DNA from: Tyto alba
Lineage: Eukaryota; Chordata; Aves; Strigiformes; Tytonidae
Direction of reading: 5' to 3'
Assembly: GCF_018691265.1 (NCBI RefSeq)
Contig: NW_024881328.1
Coordinates: forward strand, 42,231,015-42,295,014
Length of the DNA stretch: 64,000 bases
The first letter of the stretch is position 1. Each line of letters begins with the position of its first letter. The translations under genes and the position numbers were made by a program. Under the pieces are notes generated by a model. That model had not been told where the DNA came from and ran no database searches. It worked only from the letters and a program-made list of their open reading frames with translations. This document shows positions 56,401-64,000 of the stretch, in pieces.

Positions 56401-59400
56401 AGGCCAAGTCCTAAATGCTTGACTGTTTTTTGTGTTACTAGGCTTGTTGAAGTCAACAGCTGTGACTTAAGTGTCAAAGTGAGCTTGGTAGCCATGCTGT
56501 TATAGCTTTCAGCCAAGTTTTAATTTTGAGTGATGCGAGTTATTGCTTGCTGGTGTTTTATATTTTTTTTTTTTTTTTTTTTTATTCTTCCCAATTAGAT
56601 GTTGGAATCTTGGGAAGGAGACATGATTCTCAGTGTTGCCAAGCCTTTACCAGCAGGGCTGCATCTTTACCAGATACTTGATGGTAAGACTACTACATAC
56701 AAGGCTTCCATGTTATTTATCTGTTGCATTTACTGCAGACATCAAGGATTTCATACGTAAAACATCTTGGAGACAGTATTACTGAACACTCTTTAGACTC
56801 AAACTTATGTTTGAGTCCAGTGCTGCTAAGTTATTTAGTACATTCTTGTTAGCGAAATGAAGGGTTTTGAGACTTCTGTATGTAATTTTTGATGCGAAGT
56901 GCAGTAAGTTTTGCAGGTATTATGCACGTTAAACAAATCTGCTGACGAAAATGTATCAGTCTGTATTTTGACCTTGATTTGCTTATGGATGTTTGCTTTC
57001 ATAGTAGTTACCGGTAGGTAGAGTTGAGGATAGAAGAGAGGAGCCAGGTTGACATCAAAGAGAAATGTAGATTAGACCTAAGCTGAAGTAGGAATTTTGT
57101 AAAGGAAAATGTTTACATAAATAGTATGCTAATTTATTCAGAGTACATTAGTATTTTAAAATCATGAGTTCTGTCTCCAGTTTTGCATTGTTACTCAATA
57201 CTAAGTGTTAGTCTTCAAAAGCCTATTTAGCCATTTTAAAATTTTATAGTCTTTGTGGTCTGTTTCAGAAAATGAGGGTTTTACCAGAACATAACTCAGC
57301 TTTCCATGGTGTTGACATTAAAATACAGATGCACTCATAGCTGCTGTAAATATTACTCCACATGCTAATACAGGTCTTTAAATTACAATGACTTTAAAAT
57401 AATCTGAATCTGACTTTATGGTAGGAAGGTAAAAGAAACTGCAATATGGGCATTAGTACTTCAAAGAATGGGCTTGGAATGTACATTATGTAACTGGTTT
57501 ATTAAATCCAGCCTTTTTATTTTAAGTATATTGATTCATTGTTGAATCTCCTGTAGATAGTCCTGACCAAGGAGCTTTGCCGAGTCCTGACTTGAGCCTC
57601 AGTTTGCAAGGGAAATTGAATTGAAACCTTCATGCTGCAGTCTTCTTTACTTGGTGAGAGTGCTGTAGGGGCATGTACCCACTTGTGTTCCTCTTGTTAC
57701 ATGAGTGAACTCTAACTTACGCACCGTAAATGCTCACCACACAGCAGCTTTTGTGATGATACACTTGAGCCAGAGTAGAACATGCCAGCATATTTGAATT
57801 TATCAGCTGACCCTGCTTGTCTGTTTTGTGGGGGGCAAGAACTTGATGATTTGCTCCTTTTTAGGAGATGAGCTGACACTGGATGGAATTGGGCTGACTG
57901 ATGGAGCAGATGTCTTCGTGTGGAATGGGAAAGAGGTAAAAGAACCAAATACCTTCTCTCCTTGTCAGTTCTGGAGGGATAAGACACAATTTCCAGACAC
58001 GTTTTAGGTAATGTCAGTCTGTTCTGCAGATGTGCTGCTGACATACTAACATTGGCTTTGGGGACACCTCTTCAGCCTCGTCTAGGATACTATGTTTTTA
58101 CAGCTTGTCAGTGTGTCTTGAATGTTGTACAATGTGCTGCTTGATAAAATTATAAATAGAATTAAACTATGCAGAATGCAGTATGGTCAGATTGACAGAT
58201 GCCTGTAGATATGCAATGCCAGTTCCATTGGAGTATGTTCTGAAAACATCTGGTGTCTCTTGGAAGATCGGTTGGTAGTAATGCAATAACAAAAATTTAT
58301 GCCCTGTAGTGCATCATTTCACATATAAAATTAGACCTGTCAATAACTACTTTTGGGTATGGTCTCCCTGAAATACTGTGCTCCTTTTCTAGTGTTGCAT
58401 CTTCCTTTTAATATTAAGGGTTCTGCTGAACTTTCAGATGCTTGCTTCTGGTTATGTAACACAGCATTTTATTCCATCTCTCTAATGGAATAAAATACTA
58501 CTTTTAAAATATTTTTGTTGTAAAAGTATTTATTTTCTTTCTGATTTATCGAAAAAGAAAACCAAACCCAACTCAAAACCTAAAGCAAACATCTAGTAAC
58601 AGTGTCGTTCTTGTCTGGTTGTACTTTTTGGTATGGTCTTCACTGCTCTAGCTTCCTGTATGATTAAATTGTCTTTGGCAAGGAACTATGTTCTTTGCCT
58701 AGGTTGAATATCAGAAAGGCCAAATTTTAAAATCTTAACTCTCTTGATCTGCCTCAGTCACACTTTTGGGTAGTTCTTTAATATCCCAAGGGATTAAATT
58801 CTTCTATTCTTTATCTGACGGTGACCAAGCGTCCTCTGGTTTTCCTGCTACTGTTACCAAAATATTTTACTATACATCTATATATTTACTATACAAGCAG
58901 ACTTGAAACAGACCTTAGCATTATGCTTTCTCTTCCTAACACCTTTGAGTTACTCTAATTGTTTGTTCAAGTACGCATTTTGTCCAAGGTGGTTTATTTC
59001 TAATGAGGAAGGAGTGTCCCTCTTTTTGTCTCAATTTTATTGTTGTCATTTATTGCTGTCCAGTCTTTTCTGTATTTTCTTGATCACCACTGCATAAGTC
59101 TTGCATTCCTTACTTCAGGTCGGTGGTACAAAGGTGATGACAGGCCCTGATCATGAACCTGTGGTCGTAAACATTCTTCGTTTAGCAGAGTATAATGAAG
59201 GAGGGAAGGGTCAGCATTTCACAGAATCGCAGCACGTCTTTTCATGCAGCACAAAACTGGGTGATCTGCGCAGAGCCTTAGCACCGTTAGGAGGAATTAT
59301 TCTAAAGAATGGCTCAGGACCAGATAAAGAAGCCAAGAACTGGGAGGTTTTTCTTGAAGAAGATATGAAGGAAACAGTCAAAAGCGTTGGCCTGACAGAT

Positions 59401-62400
59401 GGGTGCTCAGTACTAGTCTTAGACAGCCATGACCAGAGGTAACCGTTTTGATTACAAGTATAATTAGACAAAAAAGCAATTTTGACAAAATCTGTTTAGT
59501 TAAAATTATGCTAGCTATATATATTCTCCTAACTAATTGTCACTTTGAGCTTTTTAATTCAAGATAATCTTAAATTTTGGAGATCAGGTACTTATCAACT
59601 ATTGGATGATTCTCTGCTCTTGAGGTGCAGATGCGGTCACATCCTTGGACTTACACTTGTAAAGGAAAACACCTAGTGAGGATGACTTGTGCCTACTGTG
59701 CTGGCACATCTTTGTCATAACCTGAATTTCTGAGGGACTTGATGGGATGAGAGAACAGAGGAGTATCAGAAGAGTATGCAGCTTTGCTGAATCTCCCAGT
59801 TGAATCTGAAGTTGCCAGAGGAAAATTTCTGGTCTCATTTAATTTCTCAGTGTATAGCCCTGAGGTTAGGTTCCCATTTTCAGACACATGCATATGTGCT
59901 TGTTACATAAATTCTGACTTCCTAGTTGAAACAGTACTGAAAAATTGAGATTAAATCAAGCAGTGAGAGGGCTCTTCACCAAGAACTGTTTCTGTGTTTA
60001 TATACAGTAGCAGAGAGACAGATAAAATCTCAAATTTTAGTTATGACTAGGTATGCTTTTACAGTATTTTTTCCAGAAACCTTAAATCCAGCCTCAGAAA
60101 GTGACTTAGACTCTGAAGTGCCTTCAGAAGCTCAAGTCCCCTTGAAAGCCAGTTACCAAAACATAGTTCATGGTTTATTCAGTAACCAGCCCAGAGGTGT
60201 TTGGGTGCTGCCTGAGGCCTCTGACTCTTATTCTGTGATATGTCATCATTATTAATGACCCAGGAATTACCTGTTTATTTGAGGGCTTTGGTATGTAGCA
60301 ATTTAGCCCAGACAGCGTGTAGTTTTTCTGTCTTTGACCACCATTGCACTGCCAATTTTTACAGCTTTGTGAACGTGTCGAGTGGCAATTTGACTGCTTT
60401 TACACACGACATTAGCTGGCTCCAAGTTAAAAACTTCTGCAGAACAGAAGATGAAGAGCAACATGTTAAAATTACTGCCACAGTCGAAACGGTAAGGAGT
60501 CTGATTGTTCAGGGATATAACACAGGTTGTTTCCCTGAAGAGCTTGGCCAGTGCCCTTGGGCCAATTAATAAGGAGTGAATTTAGCCTCAGGGCTGAAGT
60601 TTTTCTGTGGTGAAAATAGTGTGCAACTTGGAGTTACCATTACTGGAATACTTCGACTGCTGTGTAATAAAACTGTAATGTGGGTAATGTAAACCAGCAC
60701 TGTCTACATCAGTGTGTTTTAGTGTGAAACAGTTTTCTTTTTCGACCATCCTGTAAATGTATGTTTGGTGAGACTATGTCAGTAGACAAAAGCTAAAAGA
60801 GAAGGAAAGTATTATTTCTCGCTTTCAACATAGGATAAGAAAAAATGCAGGTTTTCCCCAAGGGGTGGGCTTCTCTGGTTCCTCTTCTGTCTTTTAAATT
60901 ATTTCCTCTTACTGAAAATATGTAGTAGTAGCTAGTTTCGGTCACAAAATTGCTATTTCTGAAATATTAGTCTTTTGATAAATCCAGAAGTTAAATATCA
61001 CAGTCTTTTCTTTGGAATACTGTTTTCGAGGAAAATTTCCACAAATGCGTTGTGATATCAATCCATTTATTCTATATATTTGATATGATAATATTAAAGA
61101 AATGTTTTCTCAGCTGTGTGTAGGGTTAACAGGAATAACTAGGCTGCCTTTCAAGTGAAGGTTGCCTTTTGCGGACTGGCATTTGAACAGCAGGTGTCTT
61201 ACTGGCATTCTGTATTAGAGGTGTTAATACCGCTTTCTTCTAGGTGATGTCAGATATCAAAATGAAAGCAATACGGGAGCTTCAGCTAGAGGAGGAACTA
61301 GGTAAGTCTTCAGCTGCTGTACTTTTAGATCTGATGTTAGAATTTGCTGGCTGGCTTCCTGCTTTTTGTATCAGTGTATTCAAAACAGAAGATCCATTGC
61401 TGTTAGGAGTTTTGGGGAAGAAAGAGGGTGCAAAAGGCTTAAAATTTATCTAATTTTGAATACAATTATTATTTTTTCCTAGCTTTAAAAAAAAAATCAG
61501 TGTAAGTCTCGATTAAAATATATTTTATGAAGCTCTTATTTTTGAGAAGCTGTTTGAATAGGAATAATCGTCATTTTACTAAAGTATTACACTAAGAATT
61601 GAAGATTTTTTTTTTATTATTTTATTCGCTTTAAGACACTCCAGTTTTATTTTTTTAAAGCTTTTGTTGATGCCTTTAACTTTGGAAGCACTTGGTGAGT
61701 TCTGTAGTATTTTACTGTGGCTAACAGCTGGCTTCAAAGAGAAAGTAATCTTTCACTGGAAGGATAAAAACTAAGACTGTTCACACAGTCTCTAGGAATC
61801 TCTCTCTAATTGTACTTTTGATGTAATACCTCCAGAGGGAGGCTTCTAAGGTAAACCTGTGGTTGTCATTAATCATAAATATGTTACCTGTCTAAGCTTC
61901 TGAGCCAAATTTCTTCTTATTTGAATTCCTTAATACATCTATCTCTTTCCTGCCCTTTTTGTTACAGCAAGTGACAGCTGTCTTAGACCTGTTAGCGGAA
62001 ATGGGAAACTTCTTTCTCCAGGTAAATTTATTTATTTAATCAAACTCTGTAAGAGGTTCAATTGGGAGAGTTTAAGCTTCCCTTTGTCCTTTCCTGAGAG
62101 AAGCACACACATGTAACTCCACTAATTTCCAGGCTTAACTGAAACAGTTGTGTGGTGTTTATTTTCCAGTTTTACTGTTTATTAACAGTACCAATACAAA
62201 GCTAGAGGTTTAATTTAAATGTTCAGCTTGAGTTTATTACTTCCATCCATAATGAGTTAACCTGATTAGCATACCTACTGTTGTTTTTTGACCACTGGCC
62301 ATGTGCTTCAAGACTGTGGGAATTAACAGAAAGTTCTGTTTCCCATACTTATTTTATAAATTGAAAAGTCTCTGAAGGATCTAGTTTGAATCATATTTAA

Positions 62401-63774
62401 TGCATTTACAGAGCAGCGTCCTAGATGTTTCAGGAAGGAGAGTCATAGCTCCATGTCTTTCTAACTTCTGTTTCCTGAAACAAAATGGACTACATGTATT
62501 TGTTAGAGTATTGATGAACAAGACTGGATTTCAGAGCCATTTGAGCAGCAAACTTGAGTCCTGTGGTGATGGTGGAAGCACTTGTTAGGTTCCTCTTTAC
62601 TGTGAGAAAGCAGCTTGTGTCTGATGTGTGAAGCATGCTGAATAACGTGTGGATTTCTGCTTCTATGAGTGGAGGGAAGTGTTTATGCCATAGCCTCTCT
62701 TCGATGTAGATAAGCATGCAGTACCACGTGTCGCTAGATAACTGGGTTCCTGATGGGCAGTGTTCAGCAGAAAAGCACCCCCCAGCTTTACTTTTGCTGT
62801 TGTTGGGGCAGTGGTGAGAAACTGAGTGGGGCTCAGCTTTGTGCTTGCTGGGAAACGTTTGCTGTGTCTTTGCTATTTTGCTAATATATTGCCTTAGTAA
62901 AACACAGCCAAGAAGTCAAGGAGAGATTACTTCCCCTCTGTTTGACGCTTGTCAGACAACAGCTGGAGCATTGTGTCCATTTTGGGGGCTCCCCAGCATG
63001 AGAAAGGAGCCCTTGCAGACTAGAGCAAGTGCAGAGGAGAGCACCCAGGAAGGATGGTCTGGGAGCTGGAACATATGAGAGAGGAGGGAAGCTGGGTTTT
63101 TCCAGCCTGAAGAGGTAGAGGCTTGAGGGGCGGAGAGGTAACTGCCACCTTCAACTCCTTAACACAGACCTATAGAGAAGGGAGAGCCAGATTCTTCTCG
63201 GAGAAGCACCTGGAAAAGATCAAAGGCAGCAGACACAAGTTTCAGCAGGGGAATTCCAGCTGGTATGGTCGGGAGGAAAGGAATTTCGCACTGGGAGTGG
63301 TCAAACAATAGACAGGGAGTCCTGGGAGATACCTCCAGGGATGGGTATTCACAGCTTGCCTGGGAAGAACCCAGATTGAATTTGCCTTTCTTCAGAGCTG
63401 GTTCTGCTTTGAGCAGAGGTTTGGACCAGCCAACCCACAAAGATCCCTTCCAACCAAAATTCTTCTGTCGCCCCGTATACATGGGGTGGTGGGGAGGAGC
63501 CTTATACAAATACTGCTTTTTCTCTCATCATAGGAGGCTTAAGATCTGATGTCAACACTGTGGAAGTGAAGTTCTCTAAATGTCACTGAACATTTTTATC
63601 TTACTCTAAAGAGCAGCATAATAGAAGGGATATTTTCAGGAAGCAGAAGCTTATGATGTTCTTCATGTTTTTGTCCTCCCTGAAGTGCCTGAGGATTACA
63701 CTGTCAAGGAAGCAGAACTAAAAATGGGAAGCTTGCTAGGGCTGTGTCGTGGGAAAGCTCCAACTTCCACTCAG
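41273..63774 (+). CDS. USP40: USP40, ubiquitin carboxyl-terminal hydrolase 40 (5' part, 19 coding exons in window)
   Basis: A cysteine deubiquitinase of the USP family. Nineteen exons joined at consensus GT-AG sites give one open frame of 852 codons; human USP40 has about 1,235 residues, so the 3' third lies outside. Domain order: Cys box NQGGTCYLNS (nucleophile about residue 50), CxxC pairs at about 172/175 and 220/223 (the USP zinc-ribbon position), and His box GGCYGGHYHVY (His about 305). A long C-terminal region follows, including the LFYRKSQL segment and predicted ubiquitin-like folds. Join: 41273-41471, 42004-42071, 43074-43187, 43778-43942, 44526-44672, 49651-49794, 50740-50868, 51383-51484, 51822-51929, 53647-53968, 54476-54557, 55599-55770, 56599-56683, 57865-57935, 59119-59438, 60365-60491, 61244-61301, 61968-62021, 63686-63774. 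Confidence 0.97.
42004..42071 (+). CDS. USP40: USP40 exon 3
   Basis: 68 nt encoding EALFSLGPEELGTLENTSKP then DAK. Acceptor TTTACAG, donor AAG|GTATTT. Phase 1 in, phase 0 out. Confidence 0.95.
43074..43187 (+). CDS. USP40: USP40 exon 4
   Basis: 114 nt, phase 0 at both ends, encoding VRIIPLQLQRLFAQLLLLDQ and then QAASTTDLTESFGWNSHE. Acceptor TTTTCCTAG, donor GAG|GTACAA. Confidence 0.96.
43778..43942 (+). CDS. USP40: USP40 exon 5
   Basis: 165 nt, phase 0 at both ends. It contains EMRQHDVQELNRILFSALE, the conserved DxxEF-like helix of USPs, and the first CxxC pair (QIVCKECKN). Donor CAG|GTAAAG. Confidence 0.96.
44526..44672 (+). CDS. USP40: USP40 exon 6
   Basis: 147 nt, phase 0 at both ends, encoding EDFLDLTVAVKGVAGLEEAL and the second CxxC pair (YRCGACDKL). 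Acceptor TCATAG, donor AAG|GTAATG. Confidence 0.96.
45244..45525 (-). pseudogene. Partial UGT1A first exon (copy of exon H) inside USP40 intron 6
   Basis: From an ATG at 45525 the minus strand encodes 94 open codons: signal peptide WIFILLLPLPGLSDGG, then ELLVMSMDGNHWLSM with the catalytic His kept, and TQRGHKEMVVIPEASWQTEM. Similarity then stops near 45.24 kb and no splice donor follows. Only the 5' third of exon H was retained, together with its upstream flank. No stop codon has accumulated in the retained part, but it cannot encode a UGT, and it lies antisense within another gene. Confidence 0.88.
45255..46914. repeat. Segmental duplication, copy inside USP40 intron 6
   Basis: Same orientation and order as 35770-37744. 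The distal block (46601-46911 against 37431-37741) differs at about 10 positions in 311, while the adjacent proximal part (46420-46580 against 37200-37400) has many substitutions and indels. Confidence 0.85.
47248..48241. mobile_element. Solo LTR of an endogenous retrovirus
   Basis: About 994 bp starting TGTTGTGGTTTGAGCCCAGA and ending CTACCAAAACACCCCAACAC then A, so it is bounded by TG...CA. The flanks TCCTG (47243-47247) and TCCTA (48242-48246) look like a 5-bp target duplication with one change. The start and end resemble a widespread avian LTR family (GTGGTTTAAGCCCAG start). No gag, pol or env is seen between or beside, so it is a solo LTR left by recombination. Strand and family name are not assigned. 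Confidence 0.8.
49279..49366 (-). pseudogene. UGT1A first-exon scrap in USP40 intron 6
   Basis: Minus-strand translation EILVSNHIPIALMFFVRGFS followed by CILY matches exon H ATLANYFSLPFVFFMRGFPC followed by NLHY. At DNA level it aligns with 35491-35560 (shared GCAAG.AAATCCTCTCA..AAGAACA). It corresponds to the middle of the exon and lies on the wrong side of the 45.5-kb copy to be its missing part, so it is a separate remnant. Confidence 0.7.
49651..49794 (+). CDS. USP40: USP40 exon 7
   Basis: 144 nt, phase 0 at both ends, encoding SAKLRKLPPFLTISLLRFNF, a typical USP core strand, then DFEKCERYKETSCYTFP. Acceptor ATTTTACAG, donor CAG|GTTTGT. Confidence 0.96.
49795..50739 (+). other. USP40 intron 7
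   Basis: AT-rich intron. No mobile element or other feature was recognised. Confidence 0.8.
50740..50868 (+). CDS. USP40: USP40 exon 8 (catalytic His box)
   Basis: 129 nt, phase 0 at both ends. It encodes YMYELFSVIIHKGGCYGGHY then HVYIRDVDELGNWQLQ. GHYHVY holds the catalytic His, and the Asp/Asn after it complete the USP active site. Donor CAA|GTAAGT. Confidence 0.96.
50869..51382 (+). other. USP40 intron 8
   Basis: Read-through stays open for a short distance but is not conserved coding. No element was recognised. Confidence 0.8.
51383..51484 (+). CDS. USP40: USP40 exon 9
   Basis: 102 nt, phase 0 at both ends. An acidic segment (EEEDRLIEDEALRDTENAKV) follows the protease core. Acceptor CTTACACAG, donor GAG|GTATGG. 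Confidence 0.94.
51822..51929 (+). CDS. USP40: USP40 exon 10
   Basis: 108 nt, phase 0 at both ends, encoding IPVDQLGQKLLEKKGVSWNK and KYRKQYGALRK, a winged-helix-like segment conserved in USP40. Acceptor TCTCTTTAG, donor AAG|GTAATA. Confidence 0.95.
51930..53646 (+). other. USP40 intron 10
   Basis: Contains T-rich, GT-rich sequence at 52768-52830, ending in a 20-T run (52811-52830), and a T run at 52143-52152. No body of a retroelement was recognised next to the runs. Confidence 0.75.
52811..52830 (+). repeat. Poly(T) run in USP40 intron 10
   Basis: Twenty T in a row after a TTTTTGG-rich stretch. It may be slippage, or the reverse of an A tail whose element cannot be recognised. Confidence 0.9.
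53647..53968 (+). CDS. USP40: USP40 exon 11
   Basis: 322 nt, phase 0 in and phase 1 out. It encodes YLQNHPQIFQFSPDENKVGL, a variable linker, and then CHWFDLNDSKVQPIKEKDIE and QFQGKESAYMLFYRKSQL, the second conserved part of the USP fold in this protein. Donor AAG|GTACAC. Confidence 0.96.
53969..54475 (+). other. USP40 intron 11
   Basis: No mobile element or other feature was recognised. Confidence 0.8.
54476..54557 (+). CDS. USP40: USP40 exon 12
   Basis: 82 nt, phase 1 in and phase 2 out, encoding ARGNPRYQIPEHLLNEMNAA then NTELQKK. Acceptor TTGTTGCAG, donor AGAG|GTATAT. Confidence 0.95.
54558..55598 (+). other. USP40 intron 12
   Basis: No mobile element or other gene was recognised. Confidence 0.8.
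55599..55770 (+). CDS. USP40: USP40 exon 13
   Basis: 172 nt, phase 2 in and phase 0 out, encoding RAECDSANNGIDVHLHLSSC and LTIDRRKTLADLRQSVFQ, where the ubiquitin-like segments begin. Acceptor TTTCAAAG, donor CAG|GTATTT. Confidence 0.96.
55771..56598 (+). other. USP40 intron 13 with a 21-T tract near the acceptor
   Basis: A T run at 56563-56583 sits 15 nt before the acceptor CCAATTAG and forms an unusually long polypyrimidine tract. Length variation here could affect splicing, which is an inference. Nothing else was recognised. Confidence 0.8.
56599..56683 (+). CDS. USP40: USP40 exon 14
   Basis: 85 nt, phase 0 in and phase 1 out, encoding MLESWEGDMILSVAKPLPAG then LHLYQILD. Donor ATG|GTAAGA. 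Confidence 0.95.
56684..57864 (+). other. USP40 intron 14
   Basis: No mobile element or other feature was recognised. Confidence 0.8.
57865..57935 (+). CDS. USP40: USP40 exon 15
   Basis: 71 nt, phase 1 in and phase 0 out, encoding GDELTLDGIGLTDGADVFVW then NGKE. Acceptor CTTTTTAG, donor GAG|GTAAAA. Confidence 0.95.
57936..59118 (+). other. USP40 intron 15
   Basis: AT-rich. No mobile element or other gene was recognised. Confidence 0.8.
59119..59438 (+). CDS. USP40: USP40 exon 16
   Basis: 320 nt, phase 0 in and phase 2 out. It encodes VGGTKVMTGPDHEPVVVNIL, then STKLGDLRRALAPLGGIILK and WEVFLEEDMKETVKSVGLTD, ending LDSHDQ. Acceptor TACTTCAG, donor AGAG|GTAACC. Confidence 0.95.
59439..60364 (+). 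other. USP40 intron 16
   Basis: A plus-strand open frame at 60043-60255 lacks supported splice ends. No mobile element was recognised. Confidence 0.75.
60365..60491 (+). CDS. USP40: USP40 exon 17
   Basis: 127 nt, phase 2 in and phase 0 out. It encodes SFVNVSSGNLTAFTHDISWL then QVKNFCRTEDEEQHVKITAT, matching the conserved ISWL.VKN.C.....Q.KI.ATV stretch of the family. Acceptor TTTTTACAG, donor ACG|GTAAGG. Confidence 0.92.
60492..61243 (+). other. USP40 intron 17
   Basis: No mobile element or other feature was recognised. Confidence 0.8.
61244..61301 (+). CDS. USP40: USP40 exon 18
   Basis: 58 nt, phase 0 in and phase 1 out, encoding VMSDIKMKAIRELQLEEEL. Acceptor TTCTTCTAG, donor CTAG|GTAAGT. 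Confidence 0.93.
61302..61967 (+). other. USP40 intron 18
   Basis: AT-rich. No mobile element or other feature was recognised. Confidence 0.8.
61968..62021 (+). CDS. USP40: USP40 exon 19
   Basis: 54 nt, phase 1 at both ends, encoding ASDSCLRPVSGNGKLLSP. Acceptor TTGTTACAG, donor CAG|GTAAAT. Confidence 0.93.
62022..63685 (+). other. USP40 intron 19 with CR1 fragment
   Basis: The middle is occupied by a sense-oriented CR1 3' fragment (separate entry). Otherwise nothing was recognised. Confidence 0.8.
62930..63470 (+). mobile_element. CR1 LINE, 3' fragment (diverged)
   Basis: CR1-like order of motifs. Markers are AGCTGGAGCATTGTGTCCAT (62961), GGGGCTCCCCAGCATGAGAA (62985), GCAAGTGCAGAGGAGAGCAC and TTTTTCCAGCCTGAAGAGGT (63098). 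The closing GATCCCTTCCAACCAAAATTCTTCTGT lies at 63443-63469. It is a diverged, 5' truncated copy in sense orientation within USP40 intron 19. Confidence 0.85.
63686..63774 (+). CDS. USP40: USP40 exon 20 (last in window)
   Basis: 89 nt, phase 1 in and phase 0 out, encoding VPEDYTVKEAELKMGSLLGL then CRGKAPTSTQ. Acceptor CCCTGAAG, donor CAG|GTATAG. The coding sequence continues beyond the window. Confidence 0.94.
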
Positions 63775-64000
63775 GTATAGTAGTGCTGAAACTGAAGAGA
63801 ATCTCATGCTGCTTCTATGCTTTGTTTACATTTCCCAGTATTTCCTTTAGTCCTCTTTTTACTCTTGTAATAGTTGTAAATGGCATGGAAAAACCATGCT
63901 TGGTGACACTGAGAATTGTACATATCCGCATGAAGGCTCACACTGTTCTATCTCAGTTGCAGAGGGCCAAAAGCATATACATGACCAGTTAATATAGCTC
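63775..64000 (+). other. Start of USP40 intron 20
   Basis: Intronic sequence to the window edge. No further exon was recognised. Confidence 0.7.

Noticed and set aside
60043..60255. 70-codon open frame considered as an extra USP40 exon
   Set aside because: The spliced frame from exon 16 to exon 17 is already continuous. This segment lacks a good donor and matches no conserved part of the family.
1..64000. CRISPR arrays, bacterial operons, tRNA or rRNA genes
   Set aside because: The window is vertebrate nuclear DNA. No regularly spaced repeat array, tRNA-like fold signature or rRNA segment was seen.

Overview
This is a vertebrate nuclear genomic window, almost certainly avian. The evidence is spliced genes with GT-AG introns, 3'-truncated CR1 LINE copies whose tails end in the CR1-type ATTCTGTG motif, and an avian-type solo LTR. 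Two genes lie head to head: the UGT1A complex locus on the minus strand (about 1.4-36 kb) and the 5' two thirds of USP40 on the plus strand (about 38.3 kb to beyond the right edge). The same divergent adjacency is known in mammals.

UGT1A: the four shared 3' exons (exon 5 at 2155-2452, exon 4 at 3824-4043, exon 3 at 4852-4939, exon 2 at 5206-5337) encode the UDP-glucuronic-acid binding half, the membrane anchor and the dilysine tail. Upstream are seven open alternative first exons, called A-E, G and H here. Each has its own signal peptide, substrate-binding half and donor, and each joins exon 2 in phase 0 to give a protein of about 526-535 residues. An eighth (F, 25556-26371) carries two frameshifts. 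At least five degenerate relics of further first exons lie between them (17.2, 17.9, 18.96-19.36, 25.27-25.39 and 26.74-26.93 kb). The cluster therefore shows tandem birth and death of first exons. First exon D has Arg in place of the catalytic His.

USP40: a CpG-rich promoter (about 37.95-38.56 kb) carries two ZNF143-type motifs, an RFX-like motif and a YY1/ATG element. It is followed by a non-coding exon 1 and 19 coding exons (41273-63774) that stay in frame for 852 codons. They include the Cys box, two CxxC pairs and the His box of the ubiquitin protease, then much of the C-terminal region. The rest of the gene lies outside the window.

One feature links the two genes. USP40 intron 6 contains a collinear segmental duplication (about 45.25-46.91 kb) of the interval from the 5' third of UGT1A first exon H to its upstream flank (about 35.77-37.74 kb), with a patchy identity profile. 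A separate first-exon scrap lies at 49.28-49.37 kb, and a solo LTR of about 1 kb at 47248-48241. The remaining sequence is intronic or intergenic with CR1 fragments (6.73-7.22, 14.01-14.76 and 62.93-63.47 kb) and simple repeats.
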